Assembly: GCA_949128115.1 (NCBI GenBank)
Contig: OX421964.1
Coordinates: forward strand, 15,090,892-15,154,891
Length of the DNA stretch: 64,000 nucleotides
Reading direction: 5' to 3'
Source of the DNA: Anaspis maculata
Lineage: Eukaryota > Arthropoda > Insecta > Coleoptera > Scraptiidae
Numbering within the stretch: the stretch's first letter is position 1; each line of letters starts with the position of its first letter. A program made the position numbers and the translations under genes. Below the pieces are notes generated by a model. It saw only the letters and a program-made list of their open reading frames with translations. It was not told where the DNA came from and made no database searches. This document shows positions 22,548-34,118 of the stretch, piece by piece.

Positions 22548-23426
22548 GGGGTAACCGGTACATAGTGGGACACGGTACATAGTGGGACAAAGGGCACTGA
22601 AGTCATACGTGGGCAGTTTTCAGAACAGAAATTTTATAGTAGGCCTACCTTAACATGTATGCCATATTTTGATAGTTTCGGCTCTTGCACCTGGAGCAGA
22701 TTCTTCTCCAGAGTATCCTGGCTGTGATTACTGACATGAACTTTTTTCGTGCTTATTAACGAGTTTCGTGATAACAGCTACATTACTACTGATATTGCCC
22801 TGCTAAATTTTATGGAAGTTCCGGAAGGGATTATCTCAAGCCTAAATGCATTGCAAACAATTGAAAATATGGCCGCAAATTCAAAACACTGGATAAACGC
22901 GGTGAAGTCAGGGTGGTGCATAGCGGGACAACTTTCAATTTTGCGTCAATGGCTTCGCAGACACCATTATAAAGTTACCTCAATAGTTACCTCGACTCTT
23001 TTCATCCAAAGGTAGTCAGAGGGCTCCAAAGAAATTGAATTTCGATTAATTTGAGTGAATATCAAATTTCTTTAATATTTCAGCTTTTGGTTTTTTTTGG
23101 TCTTTAGGTTGGCATTTGAGAAACCAATGCTTTTTATCGCAATGAAAGTTACATTTCTGATCCAAAAATACTCCAAGCAAACGTGTAGTATCCTTACTTA
23201 AGCATGTCCCATTATGCACCACCCGGTGGTACATACTGGGACACACGGTACATTGTGGGACAGTGACAGTTATTCCCAGGTTATTAAAACAAACATGGTC
23301 CTTTTTTGGTAGTACATGCCCCAAGTCACTGTCCATAAGTCAAACAAGAAATCGAATCAAAAACTTGTTCAATGCATTTTTAATGGCAAAACTAAAAAAT
23401 CCGTCCCACTATGTACCGGTTTCCCC
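22548..23426. mobile_element. TA-flanked element with repeated ACATAGTGGGAC motif
   Basis: The ends GGGGTAACCGGTACATAGTG and the inverse ending GGTTTCCCC lie between TA dinucleotides. The motif GGTACATAGTGGGACA is tandemly doubled at the left (22556-22590). Variants recur internally (22918, 23227, 23248) and at the right end, like repeated transposase-binding sites. A minus-strand open frame crosses these motifs but shows no known domain. Confidence 0.7.
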
Positions 23427-23763
23427 TACCTAAATTTCCGTATAAGCACAGACGGGGCCGACCGACACCACTATTAAATTCAGAGCGACAACAGCGAGTG
23501 TTCGGCGAAGTTAATCAAAGCGATATACCCAAGCGCAAATAATTGTTGACGTGTATTTAGTAGTACGCAGCAATAATGAGCAGAGTGTGTTTTGAACGTT
23601 CGTCTCTCAATTACAGAATAACCCAAACGCAATTCCGTAATATGTAATATATGTTACATTTTTCTGAATAGGGAGAACTAGGAGAATCTTTTCCTCAAGT
23701 CTGATCGGTTAAAGGTGGGACACTCTGTACATTTTTTGACTTTCGGATGGAGAATTAACTTAC

Positions 23764-24116
23764 TTCTTGTTTCTGGAATCAGAGGAGTGTGCACGGTGAT
23801 GTAATCGGCCAAAGGCCAGATTTCTTCCAGGCTCATGCTCTGCACGTTGAACTTCTTCGAGTCCTCGGCCGTGACGATCGGATCGTAGCCGATGGTTTTC
23901 ATACCCCAGGCTTGCATCCTGAGAGCCACTTCGCGTCCGATCCTGCCCAGACCGAGGATGGCCAGGACTTTGCCGTTCAATTCGTGGCCGGAATACAGTT
24001 TCCTGTCCCATCGTCCCGCTTTCAGGGACGCGGCCGCCGGGACGACGTTCCTCGCCAGGCTGGTGACGAGACTGCAGGTCAGTTCGCAGGCGCTGATCGC
24101 ATTTCCTCCAGGTGTG
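23764..24116 (-). CDS. PHGDH: PHGDH exon 3 (NAD-binding domain)
   Basis: Third coding exon. The acceptor is CTAAG before 24116, and the single base C completes an asparagine codon from exon 2. The donor A|GTAAGT follows 23764. It codes residues about 98-215: [20 protein letters not shown], the GXGXXG dinucleotide fold (GLGRIG at 152-157), and Asp175 in IGYDP, which in this family contacts the NAD ribose and favours NAD over [24 protein letters not shown] follows. The enzyme oxidises 3-phosphoglycerate to 3-phosphohydroxypyruvate, the first step of cytosolic serine synthesis. Confidence 0.95.
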
Positions 24117-24543
24117 CTTAGAATATCAAATTCAAAAATTAATCATACAAAATACAGTTAATTATAAATAAACAAAAATAATTGAACAATTATTATGACT
24201 GGATTAAAATTGAGTGGATTAACCACGGGTTCCACCAAAAATTTAAGAGCGGTTTAAGCTAAACTGATTTTTTTTTCTGGTCAATGCTGGTGGATTCATT
24301 ATGGAAAATACGTTAAATCGCAAGCATGCAACCCTCTCGTTAATTACTCAGCGTGAAACCTGAATTTACATTGATCATTTGGCCAGAAATCCATCAAAAG
24401 AAATTTCGAGTTACTAGTTCGAGTAGCTATATCAACTGGTTGAATATTTTAGTGGAACCCACGATAAATCGATTTGACGTAGAAATCGTCGAGTAAAGCT
24501 CGGTGCTCCAAGACGAAATAATGTTTTGAAAGAGGGATGAATC

Positions 24544-24720
24544 GAGTGGCCGGCCCTCTTTCCCGAATTCAGTCCCATTGCACGCATTTGGGATGCTCTG
24601 TGACAGAAGAAACGTACGTCGAGTGCTTGCTGAATCCGGCTTAATGTCACTGTCGGAACGTCATAATTTGATTTGGTCAGTGACGCACGTACGTTCTCTA
24701 CTTCACAGCGCACTCAAGTT
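24544..24720 (+). pseudogene. Tc1/mariner transposase remnant in PHGDH intron 2
   Basis: The plus-strand frame reads EWPALFPEFSPIARIWDAL before a stop. This is a decayed version of the WPA.SPDLNPIE..WD.L block that surrounds the last catalytic acidic residue of Tc1/mariner transposases. The following segment continues with frame breaks. No terminal repeats were matched within the 654-bp intron. Confidence 0.6.
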
Positions 24721-24770
24721 TGATTGCACGATAACTGCATCGGAATTATTCAACAATACAAGAAACTTAC

Positions 24771-24922
24771 TTCAAAACTAAAATGTTCTTGGCGGTGGCC
24801 GCGCTGATGTCGATGTTATCGACGCCGGCGCCTGCCCTTCCGATAACCTTGAGGTTTGTTCCTGCTGCGATGACATCGGCGGTCACTTTTGTATCGGACC
24901 TCACGATCAGAGCATCGTAATT
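24771..24922 (-). CDS. PHGDH: PHGDH exon 2
   Basis: Second coding exon, with acceptor TTTCCAG before 24922 in phase 0 and donor AA|GTAAGT after 24771. It codes residues 47-96 with [17 protein letters not shown] and the conserved [17 protein letters not shown] block that lines the substrate pocket. ILVLN joins exon 3 to give the NTPGGN turn. Confidence 0.94.
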
Positions 24923-25428
24923 CTGGAAATGTAAAATCATTCAATAGGTATTTGTTATTGTCATCAATTTGAACTTCCGAAATTAATAGGTAGGTACATA
25001 GTACATATAGAACTCTCACATTTCTCAAGCCGCAATAAACGCTACATATCCATGAATCATAACGTGCAGTCTGTTGCTCTTCGCTATAAAATTCATCCTC
25101 CCTAGTAGGAGATTCCTCTTCGAGATATTTTTGGAATTGAAAAACCTTTTCTTCGCGATTTTTCCGTAGACTTTGAGGTGTTTCCTCCTTTATTTTCTAT
25201 ATTTTCAACATACTTTTGTCATTCAAAAACTATTCTTGGTCAGTTTTTTTTTATGAACTTTCTGGATCTGCAATCATATTTTGTCTGTCAATAACTCGGT
25301 CAACAAAATAGAGAGCGGTTCAAAAAAAAAATATGAAAAAATGTTTCATATTTTTGAATTCACCTTGAAAGGGTCTGTGGAAATATGAAAACAAAATCAG
25401 TATATTAAAAAAATATACCTATCATATA

Positions 25429-26010
25429 CAGGGTGTTTCAGGGATGATAACAAAAAATTCAACTGTGGGTAGATCTCGTCAAAATATGACGAAAACCTAT
25501 ATACCATTTTGCAAAGTTTGGCCTAATGACGAAGATATAGCCCTCCAAAGTTCACTTTTTTCGGATTTCAAAAATTTGTAACTCATGAACGTTTCGACAA
25601 ATTCAGCTTTAATTCTGCAGAAGCTGGTTTGTCATCATTATCCATCAACCTGACAAATTTGGAAAGAATCCAACCGGTGGTGTAGGAGTTATGAGGGTCA
25701 ATAATTTAGAAGCATCCGAAGAAAAGTTGACTCATCGTGACCCCTCATAACTTCTACGCCACTGATTGTATTCTTTCCAAATTTGGCAGGTTGATAGATA
25801 ATTATGACAAACCAGCTTATGCTAAATTAGAGCTAAATTTGTCGAAACGTTCCTGAGCTACAGATTTTTGAAATCCGAAAAAAGTGAACTTTGGAGGGCT
25901 GTATCTTCGTCATTAGGTCGAACTTTGCAAAATAGTATATAGGTTTTCGTCATATTTTGACGAGATCTACCCACAGTTGAATTCTTTGCTATCATCCCTG
26001 AAACACCCTG
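25429..26010. mobile_element. 582-bp palindromic TA-flanked MITE
   Basis: Nearly the whole element is an inverted repeat. The left end CAGGGTGTTTCAGGGATGAT and the right end ATCATCCCTGAAACACCCTG are exact inverses, flanked by TA. The arms meet near 25720. It lies in PHGDH intron 1. A truncated relative is at 31439-31912. Confidence 0.85.
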
Positions 26011-26012
26011 TA

Positions 26013-27240
26013 TGTATATGTTTTAGAACGCTCTGTATTTTGTTAACGTTAAGAAAATTGATTACAGATCCAAAAAGTTCTTGAAAAACTGATCAAGAAA
26101 AGCTTTTGGAATGCCAAAAATATGTTGAGAATAGCGAAAATAAATGGGTAAACACCTTTTGAAGTAGACACCCTGTACTGTAATTTCAAAATTTAAAGTG
26201 ATTTTTGGGGCATTTTGTCTGTAGAATCCTATATTCTTGAAGAAGTGGTCCAAATTGTGCAATATACAGGACGTCACATATTTATACTAGGTATGTATTT
26301 AGTAGTAACTGATGATGAAATAGATTCAAAATTGTATTTTTATAGCTGAATTCTTTTATTAAAATTCTTCGTTACTTATTGATAAAAAGGTAGTGTTGGG
26401 TCAAGATATAAACAATCCGAAGACTTTAACGGGGAAGTAACAGTTTGAATCAATTTTTCCAATTATTCAAATAGAAACCAATGTGACACTCTGTAAATGG
26501 CACGATTTCGATTTATAGAAATAGATTATTAGGCGATAAGTATAGTGCGTTTATGACAGTTTTTTTGTTTTGGGAATTAATTTAAAACTCTCGACCTATT
26601 TACGATAGAGACCTATCAATTTGAATTGCAAAGACATACGTAACGTTACAATTGATTGAATCATTTGTTATTCGTTGTTATGCGAACTTTAGACTTGCGT
26701 TTCTTCCATACATACAATCACAAGAGTTCTACCCGAGGTCCCGTATCTCATAATTTGCGTTAGCCTCGCGAAAAATGCTATAGAATGATAAAATTGTAAT
26801 AATAATGTCAAGTGTTTTGTTACGCAGCACTTGAACTTTATGAACTTCTCAAATACTTGACAATGAAATAAACATCCATATGTTATAGGTACTTTACCTT
26901 TTGTAAGTAGGTACCTTTTCAATAGGATCTTTTTAAATCTTTCCAAAATAGAAACAGTTTAATTTAGAATTTTTCTAATGCCGAATAATTAGGTATAAAC
27001 ACATAGGTACTTGAGTAGTAGGTACTTAGGTATCTATCGAGGTATCTACTAAATAATAATAATAAGGGTACGTTTACAAATACTTCTTTGAAAACATCTG
27101 CATGTTTTTGTTACCTATACCTTCTACATAATGCTTCTATGCTTATTACAAAGGTACATACCTACCTTATCGTAATTACTAGTCATTTGTCTGGAATTTC
27201 AAAAATAGTAAATCGAAAGTGAAACTGACCACTTTATGTT
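26013..27240. other. PHGDH intron 1 segment, mostly unassigned
   Basis: AT-rich intronic sequence with scattered TAGGTACCT-type simple repeats (about 26900-27060). A stray end-like AGACACCCTGTACTG at about 26167 has no partner. No exon-like segment is visible. Confidence 0.4.
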
Positions 27241-27463
27241 GCTGAATCAATCCGTGTGGGCTTATTTCTTGACAGAAATTTCCCATAATCTTTTTGGTCT
27301 TTTTGGGAAGCTACAAGGATGTACTTCGGTTTGAGCCTATAGATATTTTCAAAATCCAAAAATAATCAGATCAAAGAACATATCCTTGTAGCTTTCCAAA
27401 AAGACCTAAATGGTGAATTCCTATTTCTCTCAAGTGATAAGCCCGCACGGATTGATTCCGCAA
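27241..27463. repeat. Palindromic repeat, GAATCAATCCG ends
   Basis: The left half, starting GCTGAATCAATCCGTGTGGG, is matched by an inverted right half ending GCACGGATTGATTCCGC. GAAGCTACAAGGATGT and CATATCCTTGTAGCTT lie on the two sides of the centre. One half recurs at 50561-50660. Confidence 0.7.
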
Positions 27464-27786
27464 AGCCTTATTTTACCAAAGGAAATCAGCAATAATTTAT
27501 CTTTTACTTTTTACAACATTTGTTTTCTCTTCACACATAGGAACCGGTACCTACCTACTCGTACAGTGACGGCTGAAAAAATCGCACCACCTTTACAAAA
27601 TAAAAAAACTGAGCTGATTTGATTCATTGTTGTAACTATACCTACTTATTACACATTTTTCTTTTGGTCTGCTTGAGGTCTGATTGAAGCAATTAGTAGT
27701 TGAAACTTTTTCAGCACAAAAAAAATATACATAGGAGAATACGTACCACCTTTGCATTTCACAGGTAGGTGGTGGAGGGTACATAC

Positions 27787-27924
27787 CTTGATTTCTGCTT
27801 TAAGTTGATCAACTGGCAATTTGTACTTGCAATCGACCTGGATGGAATGCTGTTCCAGAAGCTTGACGCAGGCCGCGTCTACGGCGTCCGCAACCAGAAC
27901 TTTTTTGATATTCACGATCACCAT
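27787..27924 (-). CDS. PHGDH: PHGDH exon 1 (start)
   Basis: First coding exon. The ATG at 27924 has a strong context (AAGATGG) and opens MVIVNIKKVLVADAVDAAC. It runs 46 codons to EIK, then donor G|GTATGT in phase 0. The segment is the first strand and helix of the substrate-binding domain. The four exons total 996 coding bases (331 residues), with all three junctions in frame. Confidence 0.93.
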
Positions 27925-29828
27925 CTTTCGGCTTCTTCAGTTCAATGACTCGCGCTGCAGGAGTGTATCTCGATGCAATCGAGAAGAAAGCCGAGGATCA
28001 AATGGGAATGTGGCCTGTTGTTTATCGCTCTTATGACAATAACCTTCGGTTTAGGTGTGTACCCAGTCATTCCCCACTCCTGTTTACTACTACTCTAGTA
28101 CCTTTATGCCTAAAAAATTATAGTAGATACAACATACACAGTAGGTGACTGATGATGGTGTGAGATATTAAAGAGGGAATATCAACCTCACTTTTGTAAA
28201 ACAATACCCTGTTTTTCGCCCGCGATATTTTTTTTCCGCAAATTGAAATCGCTACAATAATTATTGACTGATGGAATTGCTCCGGTCGCTTTCGAAAAGT
28301 TTCCATCGTTCCAAATTATAATGACCAATAATCATTATTGTTAGTTATTATTGAATGTCGTGTTTTTGATAAGGATTAGGTCATATGTTCTTATACGGTG
28401 TGAGTTGGAAAAGATGGACACAGTACCTAAATATGCGTGATTTTGCTTCCGAAATTCTCAATTTATGCTAATGCTAAATGCCGTAATGCATACAGGATGG
28501 TTCAATGGAAACGAGCCACCCTGAATAAATGTTTGCGCCTGGTGAAATCTAGAAATTAGGAATAGAAATTTCCCGAGGCCCGTCGATTTTTGTTTCGAGG
28601 AGGACATCTAAAGCATACATTGGCATATTACTATCTTCAACCCCCTCATCTCCACTCACTCCAACTTCGAAATTTAAAATGACATCGCCTACCTTATACT
28701 GAAAATTATTCAGGACATTTAAGGCTGATACCGTATCTCTATACCAAATTTTAATTCAATCGGGTCGAGGTTCGACAGTTACCGTAGCAGATTACAGACA
28801 CACAGTCAGACATCACTCTGGAAATGGTCTCAATCGTCTTGGGGACCTCAAAACGACTAGAGATCCGTCGTCATCGATTCGTATTTCTGCATGTAGTGTT
28901 TTCCCAAGGCTCTGAAATGATAATTGACCAACAAATAAAACAGTAATTGTCAAACTCGGTGGGGTGGGCTTGTTTTTCTGACTTTCTTTGTTGTCTCTTC
29001 TAGATAGACACGGAAAATGATTGCAGAAGAAGAGGCCCTGAAAAACAGGCAAGGTCACACAGGATTTACAAAGACTTTAGGTATATTGCAGCCGAGAGCA
29101 TCTAGGGTTTGTTTTGCGTTTTTTGCATATTTTTACACTAATATCTTCACACCCATTACCCTTCTTGACTCTGTTGTTCGTCTACCATGTTACAGATTAC
29201 CTGTTTGCGAAGCCTTCTGAATCTTCTGATGACCACTTCGAGCTAAGTAGGTGGCTGATAATATTACCTTTTTAATGATAGCTCTTTCCCACAAGAGCCC
29301 CTTATTGATTTTCTTCAGCGTGTTTTCCTGATGGTGTCCATAGTTGTACAGTCTTAGTGTCCAACGAGGGGTCCAAAGTCAAAGTCTTGATGTCTTTTAT
29401 GGTACCCCATCGAGTCGCCATATTGTGACTTGTCTTGAGTTTTTGAGGGCTTTTGGTACCTACCTCGCACTTCTTCGAACAACTACTTATTACAGTTGTT
29501 CCTATTTTTTTTTTGAATGAATTATACGAGGAATAATATCTGAAATGACTTTTTTTTTTCCGGTCACACGGTATATCATAACTGCTATTTTCGCTATTTA
29601 TCGCCTTTGGAAAGTTGAGACACTAATAATAAATATAGAATTATTGTAGATAACATTTTGCATAACATTCATGTGATTCTGCGGTCACATGTGACCCCCC
29701 GCAATTTCTCCTTACGTGTTCTCAAAATGGAAGCAAAAATGATTCCGCAAATAGAAGTCTTATTATTGTTGTTCATGGGGATCTCAGAGAAACTCTGTCT
29801 AATTATCTACTTTAGTCCAGGAATTATA
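27925..29828. other. Upstream region of PHGDH and repeat fragments
   Basis: The first few hundred bases should hold the PHGDH 5' UTR and promoter; no clear core element is visible. At about 28760-28895 lies a copy of the dispersed retroposon-like fragment also found at 40925-41040 and, inverted, at 44980-45185. It shares TCTGGAAATGGTCT, CGTCTTGGGG and ACAGACACACAG. The remainder has no recognised feature. Confidence 0.45.
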
Positions 29829-29949
29829 CCGTATGTTCATTAAAAACTTCAATAAAGGGAGGCTGTGACGTAGGCCATTCGATCCGAAAACGGCCAGGTT
29901 ATCATCGGTCCACGGCCTCCCATTATTGAATTTTTTAATGAAGATACTG
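29829..29949. mobile_element. 121-bp TA-flanked MITE, copy 1
   Basis: The ends CCGTATGTTCATTAAAAAC and the inverse ATGAAGATACTG lie between TA dinucleotides. The interior contains GGCCATTCGATCCGAAAACG. A second copy of exactly the same length, in opposite orientation, is at 44444-44564, so the family is real and recently active. Its small size and TA target suggest a mariner-type MITE. Confidence 0.85.
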
Positions 29950-30154
29950 TAGAAAAAACAGCGATCAAAAATGAAACTCAGCCGGATTTTTTGTATACAT
30001 ATAAGCTCAGTTAAGCATGTAGGTAGTTCAACATATACTAAAAGTCCTCAAGGATCCAGTGTGAGCTTCAGCCGATGTGGCCTCGAAAAGAACTTAGGCT
30101 CGAACTTGAGATAATTTTTTCGCGTTTATCTCTTGAACGATGGCACTTGGGAAA

Positions 30155-30553
30155 AGTACCATTGCGGACAAAAAAAAAGTAGAGTTGACGGCACACCACA
30201 GGGACCTGTGGAGGGGCTAAACAGAAAAACAAAAATCGTTTTGAACGAGTCCGTGTGTTGCAATAGGGGAAGCAACACCGTCAGCTGGAGTGGTGGACCA
30301 TTACTGTATCATGGACCATTACCAGGTCACAGGCGAACCTAAAATCCCACTGCAAATCTAGGTGCACCACTAGATAAACTAAGTTCGCGCAGTTAGGCTC
30401 CGCCCACAGGTCCCTCTGGTATTCCGACTACTCTAGGACAGAGACTGACACGGAGTGTACTGATTTCGCCCTGCTGTCATTGTGACACAAGGCGGAATTT
30501 GGTACACTCCATGACAGGCTCTGTCCTATTTTTTTTTGTCCGCAATCATACCT
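30155..30553. mobile_element. MITE related to the one at 52956-53117
   Basis: The ends TACCATTGCGGAC and GTCCGCAATCATACC are imperfect inverses. The inner pair CGGAGTGTACTG / GGTACACTCC is shared with the element at 52956-53117. About 200 bp between the ends looks like extra sequence relative to that copy. Confidence 0.6.
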
Positions 30554-30610
30554 CAAAAGAAATTGTTGGTCATTTTAAGAATTAGGGATAAATAGCAGAG
30601 ACTGTTCATT

Positions 30611-31432
30611 TCATTCATTTCTGAGAGAAGACCTTGGAATTCTGAAGTTTGATTTGAATGGAAAGGTTTGTCGGATGTGACTTTGCGTAGGTTGTACACA
30701 TGTATAAGCAGAGGCGTGAGTGGGATTAGGACTGAGTTTTTTGTGAGTTATGACTGGGTTAGGGCTGAAGAAGTGAGTTTGAACTAGGGGTTGGGGCTTG
30801 TCTTGGAAGTTGCTGAATTTGGTACTTATTCTCACCCAGTCCAAGTAGCTCAGGAGCGTCAGACAGTCTTGGAAATTGAAGGTGTGATTTCCACCATAAT
30901 TTTTGCATTTCAGCAGCTCCTGAGCCAGCAGCATTCAGTTTGTTAAGGGGCTAGTTCCTGAACGGGTGGTCGCCGGCGCATTTTACGCAGGCTGGCTTCC
31001 TGCGGCAATTTGTTGCGCCGTGGCCGAACCGTTGGCAGTTATAACACTGGGTGTGCGTTCTGGTGGTGGTGAAGGATTCCCACTTGATCTGGATGTGGTC
31101 CGGCGCAGTTATTTCCACTGCTGAGTTGATAGAGTATCCTGGCTCGAGCTGGACCAGGAAGGAATTTGAATTTTTCCCTGGGTCCGCGGATTTGAGTTTT
31201 AAGCAACCGCAGATCTTGACGCCTTCCTTGTACGGTGAGCTGGTCCTGGACTTCTGACGGGGTGAGGAAGTGAGCAGCCTTGACTACCATCCTCGTAGTC
31301 TTCTTTGATTTGGGGACGTATGAAGATATTCAATCCTTTTTCCATCTTCGAGGCTGTCGAGGCCTTTCTTGAAATCCGAATAGCCGTTCTTGGTGGAAAA
31401 CTGGATGCGTACTTCTTTTGGTTTGAAGTCAA
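30611..31432 (-). pseudogene. LINE ORF1 (gag-like, CCHC) fossil
   Basis: In minus-strand pieces with frameshifts and stops, the sequence gives KPKEVRIQFSTKNGYSDF, then a CX2CX4HX4C knuckle CYNCQRFGHGATNC followed by CVKCAGDH. Further down is KCKNYGGNHTFNFQDC, a decayed third knuckle. This order is that of the ORF1 RNA-binding protein of jockey-type retrotransposons. It differs from the ORF1 at 6827-8366. No reverse transcriptase follows, and the 5' side abuts a truncated MITE. Confidence 0.75.
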
Positions 31433-31438
31433 TGGTAT

Positions 31439-31912
31439 ACAGGGTGTTTCAGCGATGATAGCAAAAAATTGAATTGTAAGTAGATTTCGTCAAAATATTA
31501 CGAAAACCTATATACCATTTTGCAAAGTTCGGCCCTCGGTTCGGCCTATTGACAAAGATACAGCCCTTCAAAATTGACTTTTTTCGGATTTAAAAAATTT
31601 CTAGCTCAGGAACGTTTTGACGAGTTTACTTAAATTTGCCATAGACTGGTTTGTCGAAAGTCGAAACCATCTACCGACCTGCCAAATTAAATTTTTAAAG
31701 GATCCAGTCAGTGGCGTAGGAGTTACAAGGGTCAGTACTTAAGAACCATCTGAAGAAAAGTTGACCTAAGGTGATTGTCAGGTTGATAGCGATAATGTTC
31801 ATAAACAGGCTTGTGCTGAATTGAGGCTAATTTTGTCAAAATGTTCCCAAGTTACAAATTTTTGAAATCCGAGAAAGTGAACTTTTAAGGGTTGTATCTT
31901 CATCATTAGGCT
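31439..31912. mobile_element. Truncated copy of the 25429-26010 MITE
   Basis: It begins CAGGGTGTTTCAGCGATGAT after TA and can be aligned along most of the intact copy, including ATATACCATTTTGCAAAGTT and TTTTTGAAATCCGAGAAAGTG. The right terminal repeat is missing; similarity stops near ATCATTAGGCTC. Confidence 0.75.
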
Positions 31913-32728
31913 CTAGCACCTTCAACTTTCAGGAGCCCCCCGAGCCCCCTTCCGGTGAAAATTCCGCGTGGCTCCACCTCTTATCTGAAAGAGGGGCTCA
32001 TTCTGAGTATGTGTACCTCGATGTGTACTGAATTTCATGCTTTTATGATCATTTGCAAGGTTCATTCCGATTTTGGCTCTTAGCGCCCGCACTAAAAGTG
32101 TTTGTATTCCGGACAAAAGTTACTCAGAAGAACCCTGTTCCAATCCTCGGTCCTGTCGTGTTCCAATATCAGCGTCATCATTTCCTCAACTTCCAGTGTT
32201 AGCATTGAGCTCGATTTAGTAGCCGTTCAGAATTTCTGTAAGCTCTGGGTGAAGTTGGTTTTTCTTTGTACTCGAATAGGTAATCACATTCTATAGATGG
32301 TCAAGCCGTCTTTCCTGTACCTAACTTTTGATGCAATAACAAAGATCACAAACATTGTCAGAGCTTAGGCAGACCTTATTCGGGCAACTTACCTTACTAA
32401 GGCTTATTGGTATTTTGATTTTCATACCATCAGACACCTTCCAGTTATCCCTAAACTACACCTGAACTGGAACGCAAACACCATGCATGGTCCATAGAAA
32501 CAATTATTGTGACAATGGGACCTTGCACTGCCACTTTCACACACCGAGGGCGCCACAACCGTTGGGGGGCAAATTCCAAGGATGGCAAATTCGACAATTT
32601 TGACGGCGTTGACACTTCAGCGACCGACGTCCGTCATTTTATGTCTTGATTTGAAATTTGGATAACCTCTGTTTCTTGCTTGACGTCTCCAGTCACTGTC
32701 AGTTACTGGTCAAACTACTCAAACTCCC
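31913..32728. other. Unassigned stretch
   Basis: No gene, paired ends or RNA-like structure recognised. The GAGCCCCC-rich segment at 31935-32000 resembles common repeat sequence but has no partner here. Confidence 0.4.
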
Positions 32729-33119
32729 CTGGGGCCCTATTTTCGGTGCACACGTGAACTGTTCCTATAGGAACTGTTCCCTCAAAAACAGGGGAAGCGG
32801 CATTTTCGGGTACATTCACGCGTGATCACGCCCGTTCTCCTAGGAGCTACCGAGAGAACAGCTCATTCCCCGCTTATGTCAATCAAAGCAAAGGACTGCC
32901 AAGAGTCTAAATTGAAAATCACTAAAAAAAGTAAAAAAAGCACATTGTTCATAGGTTGGCAACGCTGAATGCACCAAAAATACAACTAAAACAACCGCCA
33001 AATGACAGATATAGTTTTGACAATTGGAAATTGGAATTACAACGGCGTCCTTTCAAAAATTTCAATTTTACGTTCCAATCTCCAATTTTTCGAAAGTTTC
33101 TTTCAATAATTTGGAAAAA

Positions 33120-33278
33120 ATGGATCCATTGAACGCGGCATTGGCGGTCTATGTAATCGCGGACTTGGAAGCGGCCAAAGAAGATGCGCGTCAACCCGGC
33201 AAACGATTTGTGGACATAGAAGTGCAGTTTGTGCAGTATTTTCGTGAGACAATTAAAAGACTTCAGTGTGACTTGTGA
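33120..33278 (+). pseudogene. Transposon ORF fragment (52 aa)
   Basis: True ATG. The product begins MDPLNAALAVYVIADLEAAK and ends soon after FRETIKRLQCDL. A short acidic helical start is seen in Harbinger-type transposases, but no nuclease motif is left. Likely the 5' remnant of the element's transposase. Confidence 0.4.
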
Positions 33279-33319
33279 ACTTCAGGCCCGGGCACATCAC
33301 AGAACTAGTCACGCCATGG

Positions 33320-33493
33320 TCACGCCATGGTCACGCCATTTATCCCAGTACCCGGGGAAGGAAGCCGGCTGACCGTAGCAAGTTGACAAGGATATATGGG
33401 GTTCTTGGCCATGAGTTCGGTCAGTTTTTCTTTTTGAGTTTCGGAAATCGCATCCAATCGTGGCCTCTTGAAGCTTGGGCCGGCAGATTCCAT
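33320..33493 (-). pseudogene. Transposon Myb/SANT-like ORF fragment (57 aa)
   Basis: The ATG at 33493 begins MESAGPSFKRPRLDAISETQ, followed by KEKLTELMAKNP. The basic patch followed by a helix of this kind resembles the start of the Myb-like accessory protein of PIF/Harbinger elements. The frame then decays through a 12-bp tandem repeat (TCACGCCATGG near 33310-33340). Confidence 0.4.
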
Positions 33494-34011
33494 GTTAATA
33501 AATAGCAAAAGTAGGTAGGTTTCGAAAAACTACAATTCGATTTCAAATATCACAGCTGACAGCCAAGCTTCGACATTACACGGACATGTACGAGTATAGC
33601 CGAAAAGGTGGTCACGAAAATACCACTTTTAGAACCGGGGAACTGATCACTTCACCGGCGTTCCCCGGTGATCGCCGGGGAACAGATCACGTGTACCGAA
33701 AATAGGGCCCCTGTTTTTCCCGTCGTTACGGTCGCTTCATCGAAGTAGGCGCCCCCTACAGTAGTGGCGACCTCACGTTGAGTTTTTCAATTGCAAGGCC
33801 CCATTGTATCTATGGTATTCAACTACCATGGAATACTTCTATGGTATTCCAGTCCCTGTATTCCAGGCAAAGTTATCTGAAGATGAAAATACCTACCACT
33901 CCCTCCTAGCTACCACCTTATTAATTTCATGTAGAAGAGGTGTGCGCCCTCATCTGTGGTGTGGCTCGGTATGTGCGCAACTTTTTACAACCTCGTTTAC
34001 AACATTATTAT

Positions 34012-34017
34012 TTTATT
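34012..34017 (-). terminator. Polyadenylation signal for C2HC zinc-finger gene
   Basis: AATAAA on the minus strand about 100 bp beyond the stop at 34119. Confidence 0.55.
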
Positions 34018-34118
34018 ATTTCTCATAGAGAATAATACAAAACATATCTCAACTAGAGATAATAGAATTTAAAAATTGAAACCGGTCTGCTGTTATCTCC
34101 ATTTTGCCAAAACGCTCT

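Larger units (their letters stand above)
32732..33710. mobile_element. PIF/Harbinger-like element with 3-bp CTG TSD
   Basis: The ends GGGCCCTATTTTCGGTGCAC and the inverse TACCGAAAATAGGGCCC lie between CTG trinucleotides, a 3-bp target duplication. A second inverted pair, GAACTGTTCC / GGAACAGATCAC, follows. Two short opposed ORFs (33120-33278 plus, 33320-33493 minus) face each other inside. The 3-bp duplication and a Myb/SANT-like helix in the minus ORF fit PIF/Harbinger, but the assignment is inference. Confidence 0.65.

Noticed and set aside
23046..23336. 96-codon minus-strand ORF with several cysteines
   Set aside because: It reads through the repeated GGTACATAGTGGGAC motifs of a transposon and shows no zinc-finger spacing.
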